From an uncultured Eubacteriales bacterium (GTDB taxonomy: Bacteria; Bacillota; Clostridia; Lachnospirales; Lachnospiraceae), in contig UQYF01000041.1 of NCBI GenBank assembly GCA_900545175.1, positions 1 to 22,007 on the forward strand: a stretch of DNA of 22,007 nucleotides. The letters are read 5' to 3'. Each line of letters begins with the position of its first letter. Within the stretch, counting starts at the first letter, position 1. The notes beneath the pieces were generated by a model, which did not search any database, was not told the DNA's origin, and saw only the letters and a list, made by a program, of their open reading frames with translations. The translations under genes were made by a program, and so were the position numbers. This document shows, one piece after another, positions 1-6,164 of the stretch.

Positions 1-26
1 TCATGTATAGAATAATATTTACTCAA
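1..26 (-). CDS. 5' end of an IS607-like serine recombinase (TnpA) or other MerR-type gene, partial
   Basis: Only the first eight codons lie in the window. Read on the minus strand they start with TTG and give M-S-K-Y-Y-S-I-H. A ribosome binding site, AAAGGAAG, lies at 34-41 with a 7-nt gap to the start. The start resembles the MerR-like helix-turn-helix that opens IS607-family TnpA serine transposases, which often begin with an M-x-Y-Y-S-I-x-E-F pattern. That is recall of the family and not a search result. The upstream DNA (27-110) has two perfect inverted repeats, as expected near an element end or an autoregulated promoter. It could instead be an ordinary MerR-type regulator. The gene continues beyond the left edge. 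Confidence 0.35.
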
Positions 27-55
27 AGCATCACTTCCTTTCAATATTATTCTAT
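7..55. repeat. 13-bp perfect inverted repeat around a start codon
   Basis: The arms ATAGAATAATATT (7-19) and its exact complement (43-55) enclose 23 nt. That loop contains both the ribosome binding site (34-41) and the TTG start (24-26) of the minus-strand partial gene. It could be a protein operator in DNA, or an mRNA hairpin that presents or hides the initiation region. Confidence 0.6.
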
Positions 56-61
56 GCTAAT

Positions 62-103
62 AACTTATAAAATTCAACAGTTGTTTATATACTTTTATAA
101 GTT
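62..103. repeat. 11-bp perfect inverted repeat upstream of the partial recombinase
   Basis: AACTTATAAAA (62-72) is exactly complementary to 93-103, with a 20-nt spacer containing the small palindrome CAACAGTTG (76-84). It lies about 36-77 bp upstream of the minus-strand start. Element-end or operator function is inferred. Between it and 400 I see no gene, only AT-rich DNA with weak promoter-like hexamers. Confidence 0.5.
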
Positions 104-401
104 TTGTTCAGCTGTTCTTTACTCTCCTTATTAAGCTGTTGGTGTTAAAATGGTATTACATAGCCTGATAAACTTCATGTGGCGGCAATATATCTACTCT
201 AACATTTTAATTGAAGCTTTTCAAGTAAACCGGCGATTAAATTAATGGGATTTTAAGTGTTCTTAAATAGCTATAATCGGAAAAATAATGGTTGAATTAC
301 TTCTAAAAAAGAGATATTTTTATAGTTGAAGGTAAAATAAAATTTGATGTTCGGACTGATAGGATTATTTAGACCGGACATCCGGAAATGGAGATTAGTG
401 T

Positions 402-530
402 GAAAATAAGCTTGATAGCTTATTTTCGTACATGCTATTTGTGCCGCAGGCGTCACAAAGTAGCTTTTATCGTGGTCAAAATTTGAGATTTTGCCCACGA
501 TTCCTCCGGCAAAAAAGCATTGCCTGCGGA
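402..530 (+). promoter_or_regulatory. Four-hairpin structured leader upstream of the GH51 gene
   Basis: Four hairpins follow each other without overlap. H1 is 402-412/417-427 (11 bp, perfect, TGAT loop). H2 is 434-443/454-464 (10 bp with one bulge). H3 is 469-482/488-501 (14 positions, one mismatch). H4 is 502-511/521-530 (8 of 10 pairs). The H2 loop at 444-451 (CCGCAGGC) is a perfect 8-bp complement of 522-529, the 3' arm of H4, so a loop-to-arm pseudoknot competes with H4. The element ends directly before the ATGGAGAG that serves as ribosome binding site. None of the hairpins has a U-tract, so this is not a simple terminator. It could be a cis-regulatory RNA or a small inserted repeat. Pairing is seen; function is inferred. 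Confidence 0.5.
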
Positions 531-542
531 ATGGAGAGTAAA

Positions 543-2051
543 ATGAGCAAGCTGTATATTAACCCTCACAACAAGAAGGGGCACATCAACCCTGAAATTC
601 AGGGACATTTTTCAGAGCATCTTGGAAGATGCATCTATGAAGGAATATTTGTCGGAAAAGATTCATCAATTCCAAATGTCAATGGAATGAGAACGGATGT
701 CGTAAATGCGTTAAAGGATATTAAGATTCCGGTGCTTAGATGGCCGGGCGGCTGTTTTGCGGACGAATATCACTGGAAGGATGGAATAGGTCCTGTAGAA
801 GGCAGAAAGAAGATGATTAACACTCATTGGGGCGGTGTTATCGAGGATAACAGCTTCGGAACACATGAATTTATGGAGCTTTGCAGACAGCTTGGCTGTA
901 AGACTTATGTGAATGGAAATGTGGGAAGCGGAACTGTTCAGGAGATGAGCGAATGGGTTGAGTATATGACTTTTGAGGGTGTATCACCTATGAGCGATCT
1001 CAGAAAGAAAAACGGCCACGAAGAGCCTTGGACGGTTGACTATTTCGGAGTCGGAAACGAGAACTGGGGCTGCGGCGGAAACATGACACCGGAGTATTAT
1101 GGAAATTTATATAGAAGATATCAGACATATGTGAGAAATTATCACCCTGATAAGCCTATTTTCAAGGTTGCATGTGGTGCAAATGTGGATGACTACAACT
1201 GGACTGATAAAGTTATGGATACATGCTTTAGAGCACCTGAAGTTCTTCATGGCTTTATGGATGGCATATCACTTCACTATTACACACATCCGGGTGGATG
1301 GGAGCACAAGGGAAGTGCAACGGATTTTGATGATAAGATGTGGTATCAGACACTTAAGAAAACTCTCTATATGGAAGAGCTTATAAGAAATCATGAAGCC
1401 ATAATGGACAAGTATGACAAAAAGCATAAGGTCGGAATGATAGTTGACGAGTGGGGTACATGGTTTGACTGCGAGCCGGGAACAAATCCGGGATTTTTGT
1501 ACCAGCAGAACACGATAAGAGATGCTCTTGTGGCAGGAATTAACCTGAATATCTTCAACAAGCATTGTGACAGAGTCAAGATGGCGAACATTGCACAGAT
1601 GGTAAATGTTCTTCAGTCGGTTCTTCTTACGGAAGGTGAGAAGATGATAAAGACACCTACATACCATGTATTCTATATGTATAAGCATCATCAGGACGCA
1701 GAGCTTCTTGACAGCTTCCTTGAGACAGAAAAGATAGGACTTGAAGAGCAGAACATGGTTCCTAATCTTACAGAGTCAGTATCGCTTGGCAAGGACGGAA
1801 AGATACATATAACAATGACGAATCTCTCCGTTGACAAGGATTATGAGATTGACGGCTGCGTTGCCGACACCGAGATTGCATCGGCACACGGTGAGATTGT
1901 AGGAGGAGAAATCCATCTTCATAACACATTTGACAAGCCTGATGAAGTTACGGTAAGAGAATTTAATGATATAGATGTAAACGGCAGCAGAATAAAATTC
2001 TCAATACCTGCAAGCAGTGTGCTTCATATTACGCTGGATGTCCAGAAATAA
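543..2051 (+). CDS. abfA: GH51 alpha-L-arabinofuranosidase
   Basis: This enzyme releases terminal alpha-L-arabinofuranosyl residues from arabinan or arabinoxylan oligosaccharides. No signal peptide is seen, so it probably acts in the cytoplasm on imported oligomers. The 502-residue length is typical of GH51. The acid/base Glu is E173 in GVGNENWGCGG and the nucleophile Glu is E303 in VDEWGTWFD. The N-terminal IQGHFSEHLGRCIYEGI and RWPGGCFAD segments are also characteristic. I chose ATG 543 because GGAGAG (532-537) sits 5 nt upstream; ATG 531 is in frame but would lie inside that site, and the longer frame from 432 runs through the hairpin leader. A GH43 gene follows 72 bp downstream on the same strand, so the two are probably co-transcribed. 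Confidence 0.93.
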   Translation: MSKLYINPHNKKGHINPEIQGHFSEHLGRCIYEGIFVGKDSSIPNVNGMRTDVVNALKDIKIPVLRWPGGCFADEYHWKDGIGPVEGRKKMINTHWGGVIEDNSFGTHEFMELCRQLGCKTYVNGNVGSGTVQEMSEWVEYMTFEGVSPMSDLRKKNGHEEPWTVDYFGVGNENWGCGGNMTPEYYGNLYRRYQTYVRNYHPDKPIFKVACGANVDDYNWTDKVMDTCFRAPEVLHGFMDGISLHYYTHPGGWEHKGSATDFDDKMWYQTLKKTLYMEELIRNHEAIMDKYDKKHKVGMIVDEWGTWFDCEPGTNPGFLYQQNTIRDALVAGINLNIFNKHCDRVKMANIAQMVNVLQSVLLTEGEKMIKTPTYHVFYMYKHHQDAELLDSFLETEKIGLEEQNMVPNLTESVSLGKDGKIHITMTNLSVDKDYEIDGCVADTEIASAHGEIVGGEIHLHNTFDKPDEVTVREFNDIDVNGSRIKFSIPASSVLHITLDVQK

Positions 2052-2064
2052 TAAAAAGAAAGTG

Positions 2065-2107
2065 ACTGTTCAGAACCCATCGGAAAAGAGTTGGGCTTCT
2101 GGACAGT
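2065..2107 (+). other. Intercistronic hairpin between the GH51 and GH43 genes
   Basis: ACTGTTCAGAACCCA (2065-2079) pairs with 2092-2107 over about 15 bp, allowing G-U pairs and one bulge, around a 12-nt loop. No T-run follows; the next bases are TAAAAGGAAAATA, which supply the GH43 ribosome binding site. It therefore looks more like an mRNA-processing or stability hairpin, or a translational control element, than a terminator. Confidence 0.55.
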
Positions 2108-2123
2108 TAAAAGGAAAATATCT

Positions 2124-3104
2124 ATGGAAGAAAGACCAAGAAACGGAAAAATTACTGAGTATAATAAGCCATTTATCGAGCAGAGAGCGGATCCGTATGT
2201 AGTCAGAGCAGATGATGGCAGATATTATTTTACTGCATCAGTGCCATCGTATGACAGAATAATTTTAAGATGTTCTGACACACTTTCCGGCTTAAAGGAT
2301 GCAGATGAGAAAGTCATCTGGACAAAGCACAAGTCAGGCGAGATGAGTGAGCATATATGGGCTCCGGAGCTTCATTTTCTGTTCGGAAAATGGTACATAT
2401 ATTTTGCTTCTTCAATGGCGGAGGACAAATGGAGATTAAGACCATACATTCTCGAATGCCAGGGTGCTGACCCTATGAACGATGAGTGGATTGAGAAGGG
2501 CAAAATTGGAAGAAGTGACGATGACATATATTCATTTGATTCATTTTCACTCGATGCAACCATACTTGAAAATAAGGGCGAGTATTATTATGTATGGGCT
2601 GAAAAAGTCAGTGTCGGAGTCGGCATTTCCAACATCTATATTGCAAAAATGCAGTCTGCCACAAAGCTTGCCACGGCGCAGGTTCTTCTTACTACTCCGG
2701 ACTACGACTGGGAGCGTGTTGATATATGGGTAAATGAAGGACCGGCAGCAATACATCATGACGGAAAGATTTTCCTCACCTACTCTGCAAGTGCAACCGG
2801 TGAGTGCTATTGCGTAGGAATGCTTTCCATCGATGAGAATGCGGATTTACTTGACCCGAAAGCATGGAAGAAGGAGCGCTATCCGGTGCTTCGCTCAGAC
2901 AGGGAGAAGGGCATCTACGGTCCGGGACATAACAGCTTTACAAAGACCGGCGATGGCAGGGATGTGTGCGTATATCATGCGAGAACCTATCTTGAGATAG
3001 CTGGCGACCCTCTGTACGACCCTAACAGGCACACTATGCTTATGGAAGTGAAGTGGGATGAGGAGGGCAGACCTAGGTTTGAGTATGGGAATAATATGGG
3101 GTGA
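2124..3104 (+). CDS. GH43 family glycoside hydrolase (arabinofuranosidase/xylosidase type)
   Basis: A 326-residue five-bladed beta-propeller glycosidase, predicted to remove arabinose or xylose units from plant cell wall oligosaccharides. GH43 landmarks are the catalytic base D23 in QRADPYV, the WAPELH segment (79-84), the pKa-modulating Asp D144 in FSLDAT, and the acid E205 in WVNEGPA. No signal peptide is evident, so it is likely cytoplasmic like its GH51 neighbour. The start at ATG 2124 is preceded by AAAGGAAA (2110-2117); the upstream in-frame TTG at 2091 would place coding sequence inside the intercistronic hairpin. A strong terminator lies 116 bp downstream, closing a two-gene unit. The exact subfamily and linkage preference cannot be read from sequence alone. 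Confidence 0.88.
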   Translation: MEERPRNGKITEYNKPFIEQRADPYVVRADDGRYYFTASVPSYDRIILRCSDTLSGLKDADEKVIWTKHKSGEMSEHIWAPELHFLFGKWYIYFASSMAEDKWRLRPYILECQGADPMNDEWIEKGKIGRSDDDIYSFDSFSLDATILENKGEYYYVWAEKVSVGVGISNIYIAKMQSATKLATAQVLLTTPDYDWERVDIWVNEGPAAIHHDGKIFLTYSASATGECYCVGMLSIDENADLLDPKAWKKERYPVLRSDREKGIYGPGHNSFTKTGDGRDVCVYHARTYLEIAGDPLYDPNRHTMLMEVKWDEEGRPRFEYGNNMG

Positions 3105-3152
3105 GTGGTTTTGAAAATGTATGGGAGATGTTATAAAGGGGCAGATTTTTTG

Positions 3153-3182
3153 ATGAGCAGGAAGCTAAAGCGGATTGCGGAT
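3153..3182 (+). repeat. 30-nt direct repeat, copy 1 (left of HNH gene)
   Basis: This stretch matches 4842-4871 at 26 of 30 positions, sharing the core AAAGCGGATTGCG. Here it is not enclosed in a hairpin, unlike copy 2. The two copies lie either side of the HNH nuclease gene. It may be a dispersed repeat or a remnant of one. Confidence 0.5.
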
Positions 3183-3220
3183 ATTATTGACATTGATATG
3201 TGAGTGATATGAATTTGATG

Positions 3221-3267
3221 AATCCCATCACGGCGGAGAGTTTTTGGGGGCTGTGGTGGGATTTTTT
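3221..3267 (+). terminator. Rho-independent terminator after the GH51-GH43 unit
   Basis: AATCCCATCACGGC (3221-3234) pairs with GCTGTGGTGGGATT (3250-3263), 14 pairs including G-U, around a 15-nt loop. The 3' arm runs into six T residues (3262-3267). Confidence 0.88.
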
Positions 3268-3333
3268 GTGTAGAGTTGTATGGTGAGAGTAAGTGGTATG
3301 AAGGAGAAAAACGTCGATTTTATAAGATAGGAG

Positions 3334-3362
3334 TTGAGTAATATCGTAATAAGGAATATAAT
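3334..3362 (+). promoter_or_regulatory. Sigma-70 type promoter for the HNH locus
   Basis: TTGAGT (3334-3339), a 17-nt spacer and a perfect TATAAT (3357-3362). It lies between the upstream terminator and the short ORFs that precede the HNH gene, so this locus has its own transcription. Confidence 0.65.
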
Positions 3363-3396
3363 TACATAAAAAGGAGAATGAGGAGGATTAGCAGCT

Positions 3397-3642
3397 ATGC
3401 TTATTATTGTTTATAAAGGCAAGTATGCAGAATACAGTAAGGTTAAAAGTCACCAAACCTAGTGATTTTTGCAAAGAAAATTTGAAGTTATTCGATGTAA
3501 AATCAACGAAGTTTGTTGAAGATTATTTTTCTAAATGAGTTGCCATATCAAAGATAGACTTTTTGAGGTGACTTCGGTCGTCTCGTTACTAACAATCACG
3601 GAGGAATGCGATGGAATTAAATGGCTTAAGATATGTCAATAA
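3397..3642 (+). pseudogene. Overlapping short ORFs upstream of HNH gene (leader peptides or frameshifted small gene)
   Basis: ATG 3397 has an excellent ribosome binding site (AGGAGG at 3381-3386) but the frame stops at 3462 after 21 codons. A second frame, ATG 3425 to 3538, encodes 37 residues and looks protein-like, ending FVEDYFSK. A third, ATG 3535 to 3642, overlaps the second by ATGA and runs past the HNH start, giving 35 residues. A +1 shift near 3445 would join the first two into a protein of about 47 residues. I recognise no family. The pattern fits either a decayed small gene or a deliberate leader with translational coupling. The 3268-3600 region otherwise holds only the promoter. 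Confidence 0.35.
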
Positions 3643-4753
3643 ATTGGATATTGAGAGTTTCATACATATGTTGGACGATCCGACAGAATGTTATAAGTTC
3701 TATTGGCTGGACGCATTGCTTAAGCTGTTTTCCAGGGGAGATACTCAAATAACATTCGATGATATAATCAATGTTATGATTGCGGGTGCGTGGTATTCCG
3801 TTGTAGAGTATCATCTTCATCTGGGACCGAAAAATTCCAATGGAAAGGTTATGAATAGTTTAGAGCGAGCGGTCATAAAACTTGAAGAGTTATCACAGCT
3901 TCCGCATGATGCAGATGAAAATACCATTATTGCGGCTATAAAAAAATATGATGCCGGGATTGCAGATGAGAAGAAGCAATTAATATTGAATGTGCCATAT
4001 CGTATTTTATCATCATTTATGCATGGGATAGGTGGAAATGACAAGCTATGGGATCAGCGTAAAAGACTGATTGCGTATATAGAAGGGCTTAACAGGCTTA
4101 AGTGTTTACCGTATCACATTGTTGACGGAGTTACTCTTAATAAAAAGGTTGTAATAAATGAGGAATGGTGGCAGTTTTTAAGTGATAACTATGTGACGAT
4201 ATCGGGCTGGATAGACGTGAAAAAAGTGCGGTATCTCCAAGGCAGAAATCCGGGTGTGCCGGGAATAATATATAAGCTTGCACCGGAAAATGATAAACAG
4301 CGAAAGTTAAAGTATGTCAGAGAGCTTTGGAATGCTGTGCTGGATGTATCAGAGATAAAGGACATCTATACAAATAAGCCGTTTGAAAGAAACGGATTTG
4401 CGGTGGATCATTTTATTCCTTGGTCATTCGTTGCAAATGATGAATTGTGGAATCTGATACCGATGGACAGTTCATTGAATTCGAGCAAAAGCAATTACTT
4501 GCCGGATTGGAATAAGTATTTCGAAGCATTTGCAGGAAATCAGTATTCGATGTATCAGAATGTTATCAAATATGATAAGATACATGACGCTTTTGACAAA
4601 TGTCAAAGAGACAATCTGGTTATGCCATGGTCATTAGAAGAGCTGTATACTCCTGAATGTGATAGAAGCTCGTTTTATTGTGTATTAGAAAAAAATCTGA
4701 AAAATGTGTATGATTCGGCGAGAATGCAGGGATATGAGATTTGGAAGAATTAA
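3611..4753 (+). CDS. HNH endonuclease domain protein
   Basis: A 380-residue protein with a C-terminal HNH (beta-beta-alpha metal) nuclease domain. The visible motif is VDHFIPWSF with H267, then WNLIP with N281 and SLNSSKSN with N290 and K293. This is the DH-x-x-P-x-S ... WNL ... N-x-x-K pattern of HNH nucleases. The first 200 residues are alpha-helical in character and not recognised; they probably give target recognition or partner binding. The start is supported by GGAGG 6 nt upstream. It has a private promoter (3334-3362) and sits among repeats and IS remnants, suggesting acquired DNA. Phage defence or restriction is plausible, but no methyltransferase or helicase is next to it, so the role is unassigned. 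Confidence 0.8.
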   Translation: MELNGLRYVNKLDIESFIHMLDDPTECYKFYWLDALLKLFSRGDTQITFDDIINVMIAGAWYSVVEYHLHLGPKNSNGKVMNSLERAVIKLEELSQLPHDADENTIIAAIKKYDAGIADEKKQLILNVPYRILSSFMHGIGGNDKLWDQRKRLIAYIEGLNRLKCLPYHIVDGVTLNKKVVINEEWWQFLSDNYVTISGWIDVKKVRYLQGRNPGVPGIIYKLAPENDKQRKLKYVRELWNAVLDVSEIKDIYTNKPFERNGFAVDHFIPWSFVANDELWNLIPMDSSLNSSKSNYLPDWNKYFEAFAGNQYSMYQNVIKYDKIHDAFDKCQRDNLVMPWSLEELYTPECDRSSFYCVLEKNLKNVYDSARMQGYEIWKN

Positions 4754-4811
4754 TAATGGGATATTCCATAATACAGATTGGTCTGGTGCAGACATCTAAG
4801 AATTTATTGAT

Positions 4812-4833
4812 ATTTTGAACGCAGAATAAGCAA
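4812..4833 (-). repeat. 22-bp inverted repeat, left copy
   Basis: Perfectly complementary to 5813-5834 over 22 bp. The two copies point outward and flank the membrane protein gene at 5019-5735 with about 980 bp between them. This copy also contributes the GAACGCA arm of a local hairpin. Confidence 0.8.
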
Positions 4834-4877
4834 CTGCGTTCATGAGCAAGCAGCGAAAGCGGATTGCGAATGAACGC
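4817..4877 (+). repeat. Nested hairpin element with GAAA tetraloop and competing fold; contains 30-nt repeat copy 2
   Basis: Main fold: GCGTTCAT (4836-4843) with ATGAACGC (4870-4877), a GA/GA internal loop, GCAA (4846-4849) with TTGC (4864-4867), a 3x3 internal loop, then GC-GAAA-GC (4853-4860). Alternative fold: GAACGCA (4817-4823) with TGCGTTC (4835-4841), which uses the same central strand, so the two exclude each other. It lies just downstream of the HNH gene. It may be a mobile-element end or a dispersed repeat. The rest of 4754-5018 has no gene; an imperfect hairpin at 4951-4993 lies between the convergent stops. Confidence 0.6.
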
Positions 4878-5018
4878 TTTACTGGTTATATTTGATGGTT
4901 TAATGAAAAACAATAAAAAATCATTGAAGTATTTAAGCCTTACAGAGTACGGACGCAAACTTGGATTAGTCATATAGATAGTCTGAGCTTGTGTCCGCAT
5001 CTTATAATCACCTGGCAC

Positions 5019-5735
5019 CTACATTATACTTTTGATAAATCCTGCAAACCACATAACAACCGATGCAACAATAAATATAAGCACAAATGTATTGACCTGT
5101 TCTTTCCATCGTAATGAGAGAATTACTGCGTCACCTATAACGGCTATGATGATAGGTGGAAGCATAAAAAGATTAACTGCATCGTTATTGAATACCCTAT
5201 ATGCCATATATGCAAATGCAGCTACAAGTACAATTGATACGGCTGCCTCTATAATGTGGAATAATCCTGCACAATCAATATGTGATTCATACACAACCGG
5301 AATGGCCATAGAAAAAGATATGAGATACACAAGTGAAAGCCATAGTAGTATGCTGTCATCTGCCATGGAATTATTCTCAGCCGTTTTGATAACAAGTGCC
5401 GCTATCAAAAGCCCATATGATGCAAATTGTATTCCGGGAATTGTATATTCGGTATGAACCATTCCTGAAACCAGAATCACGCCGATTGTAATACATATCA
5501 TCTTCGTATTAACGGGCGTTGCATCTGACAGAAGTGCCTTAAGGAAATCCCTGTTAATCGTAAATAATAAAATAACAGATACTACAAGTGACAGAATGCA
5601 GACACCGTTTACATACCGGCTGAACCCATTTCCCCACATGGAAATATTCTTATCCGCAAATGAACGTATGAGGCTCTGTATTCTTTCGCCAAAAAGAATC
5701 AGAAAATAGCCCATGATAAGCCAGTTAATTAACAT
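5019..5735 (-). CDS. Integral membrane protein of unknown function, 8 predicted TM segments
   Basis: A 238-residue, very hydrophobic protein. I count about eight membrane segments: around residues 2-22, 41-60, 78-95, 101-118, 130-148, 156-178, 188-207 and 215-233. There is no soluble domain and no motif I recognise. ATG 5735 is chosen over the frame's upstream start at 5780 because AAAGGAGGAC (plus-strand 5742-5751) lies just 6 nt before it and because the upstream codons run through a hairpin. The gene converges with the HNH gene, has a structured leader (5761-5818) and lies between 22-bp inverted repeats, so it may be a passenger of a mobile cassette. The overlapping plus-strand frame at 5032-5457 is rejected. 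Confidence 0.75.
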   Translation of the reverse strand: MLINWLIMGYFLILFGERIQSLIRSFADKNISMWGNGFSRYVNGVCILSLVVSVILLFTINRDFLKALLSDATPVNTKMICITIGVILVSGMVHTEYTIPGIQFASYGLLIAALVIKTAENNSMADDSILLWLSLVYLISFSMAIPVVYESHIDCAGLFHIIEAAVSIVLVAAFAYMAYRVFNNDAVNLFMLPPIIIAVIGDAVILSLRWKEQVNTFVLIFIVASVVMWFAGFIKSIM

Positions 5736-5760
5736 CTTTTGTCCTCCTTTAAGCGGACAT

Positions 5761-5818
5761 AAGCATCCCCCCTTACCCACCGCTTAGTGTTCTACACACT
5801 TGAAGCGGGGGATTGCTT
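5761..5818. other. Structured element: membrane-gene leader or IS200/IS605 right-end (omega-RNA-like) remnant
   Basis: Plus strand: AAGC-A-TCCCCC (5761-5771) pairs with GGGGGAT-T-GCTT (5807-5818), enclosing CCGCTT/AAGCGG (5780-5785/5803-5808) and AGTGT/ACACT (5786-5790/5796-5800). The outer and inner stems share two G residues, so they compete in part. Read on the minus strand it is the 5' leader of the membrane gene. Read on the plus strand, the order 'ACC, hairpin, GGGGGATT' resembles the 3' ends of TnpB omega RNAs as I recall them. No tnpB lies directly upstream on that strand. Both readings are inference. Confidence 0.4.
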
Positions 5819-5834
5819 ATTCTGCGTTCAAAAT
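5813..5834 (+). repeat. 22-bp inverted repeat, right copy
   Basis: Exact complement of 4812-4833, beginning TTGCTTATTCTGCG. It follows directly after the structured element at 5761-5818. The 5835-6164 interval beyond it has no convincing gene. It holds a 10-bp direct repeat ATAACATGAT at 5937-5946 and 5963-5972, and a weak promoter-like pair near 6099-6127 (TTGTAA, 17 nt, TACACT) before the PepSY gene. Confidence 0.8.
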
Positions 5835-6164
5835 TCAAGTTGATATCTGATTATACCATATGTACATGTCAGTTTACCAGAGAAAAATAAAAATTCAATT
5901 AACGCTTGTAAAACATGTTCCTTCTGAATTTTGGGTATAACATGATATTGGTGAGCAAAATCATAACATGATTTGTGACAGGCTTAACAATGGTGTGGGT
6001 AAGTTCAATAGTGAAGAAAAAAGCTGGGACAGCAGGAAATGATAGATAATCCGTATATGGATATTTTCACAACATTATAAAATTAATAAAAATTTTACTT
6101 GTAATATATAAGAGTATCGGCTACACTTTACGCAATCAAATCTAAATGGAGGATAAGAAGGATT

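Noticed and set aside
271..277. TATAAT at 272-277 as the GH51 promoter
   Set aside because: No acceptable -35 lies 16-18 nt upstream. A second weak candidate (TTGAAT 292-297, TATTTT 315-320) is possible but not strong enough to list as a feature.
1269..1691. Minus-strand frame of 140 residues inside the GH51 gene
   Set aside because: It lies opposite a gene with both catalytic Glu residues and has no ribosome binding site or recognisable content.
3153..3204. Short frame (M-S-R-K-L-K-R-I-A-D) as a decayed tRNA methyltransferase start
   Set aside because: It is only 16 codons, lacks a ribosome binding site, and the DNA is better explained as a copy of the 30-nt repeat.
4951..4993. Imperfect 11-bp hairpin between the convergent HNH and membrane protein genes as a terminator
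   Set aside because: Ten of eleven pairs form, but the loop is long and no T-run follows on either strand, so termination is not supported.
5032..5457. Plus-strand frame of 141 residues
   Set aside because: The minus-strand gene over the same DNA has a strong ribosome binding site and a regular eight-helix membrane pattern; this frame is its shadow.
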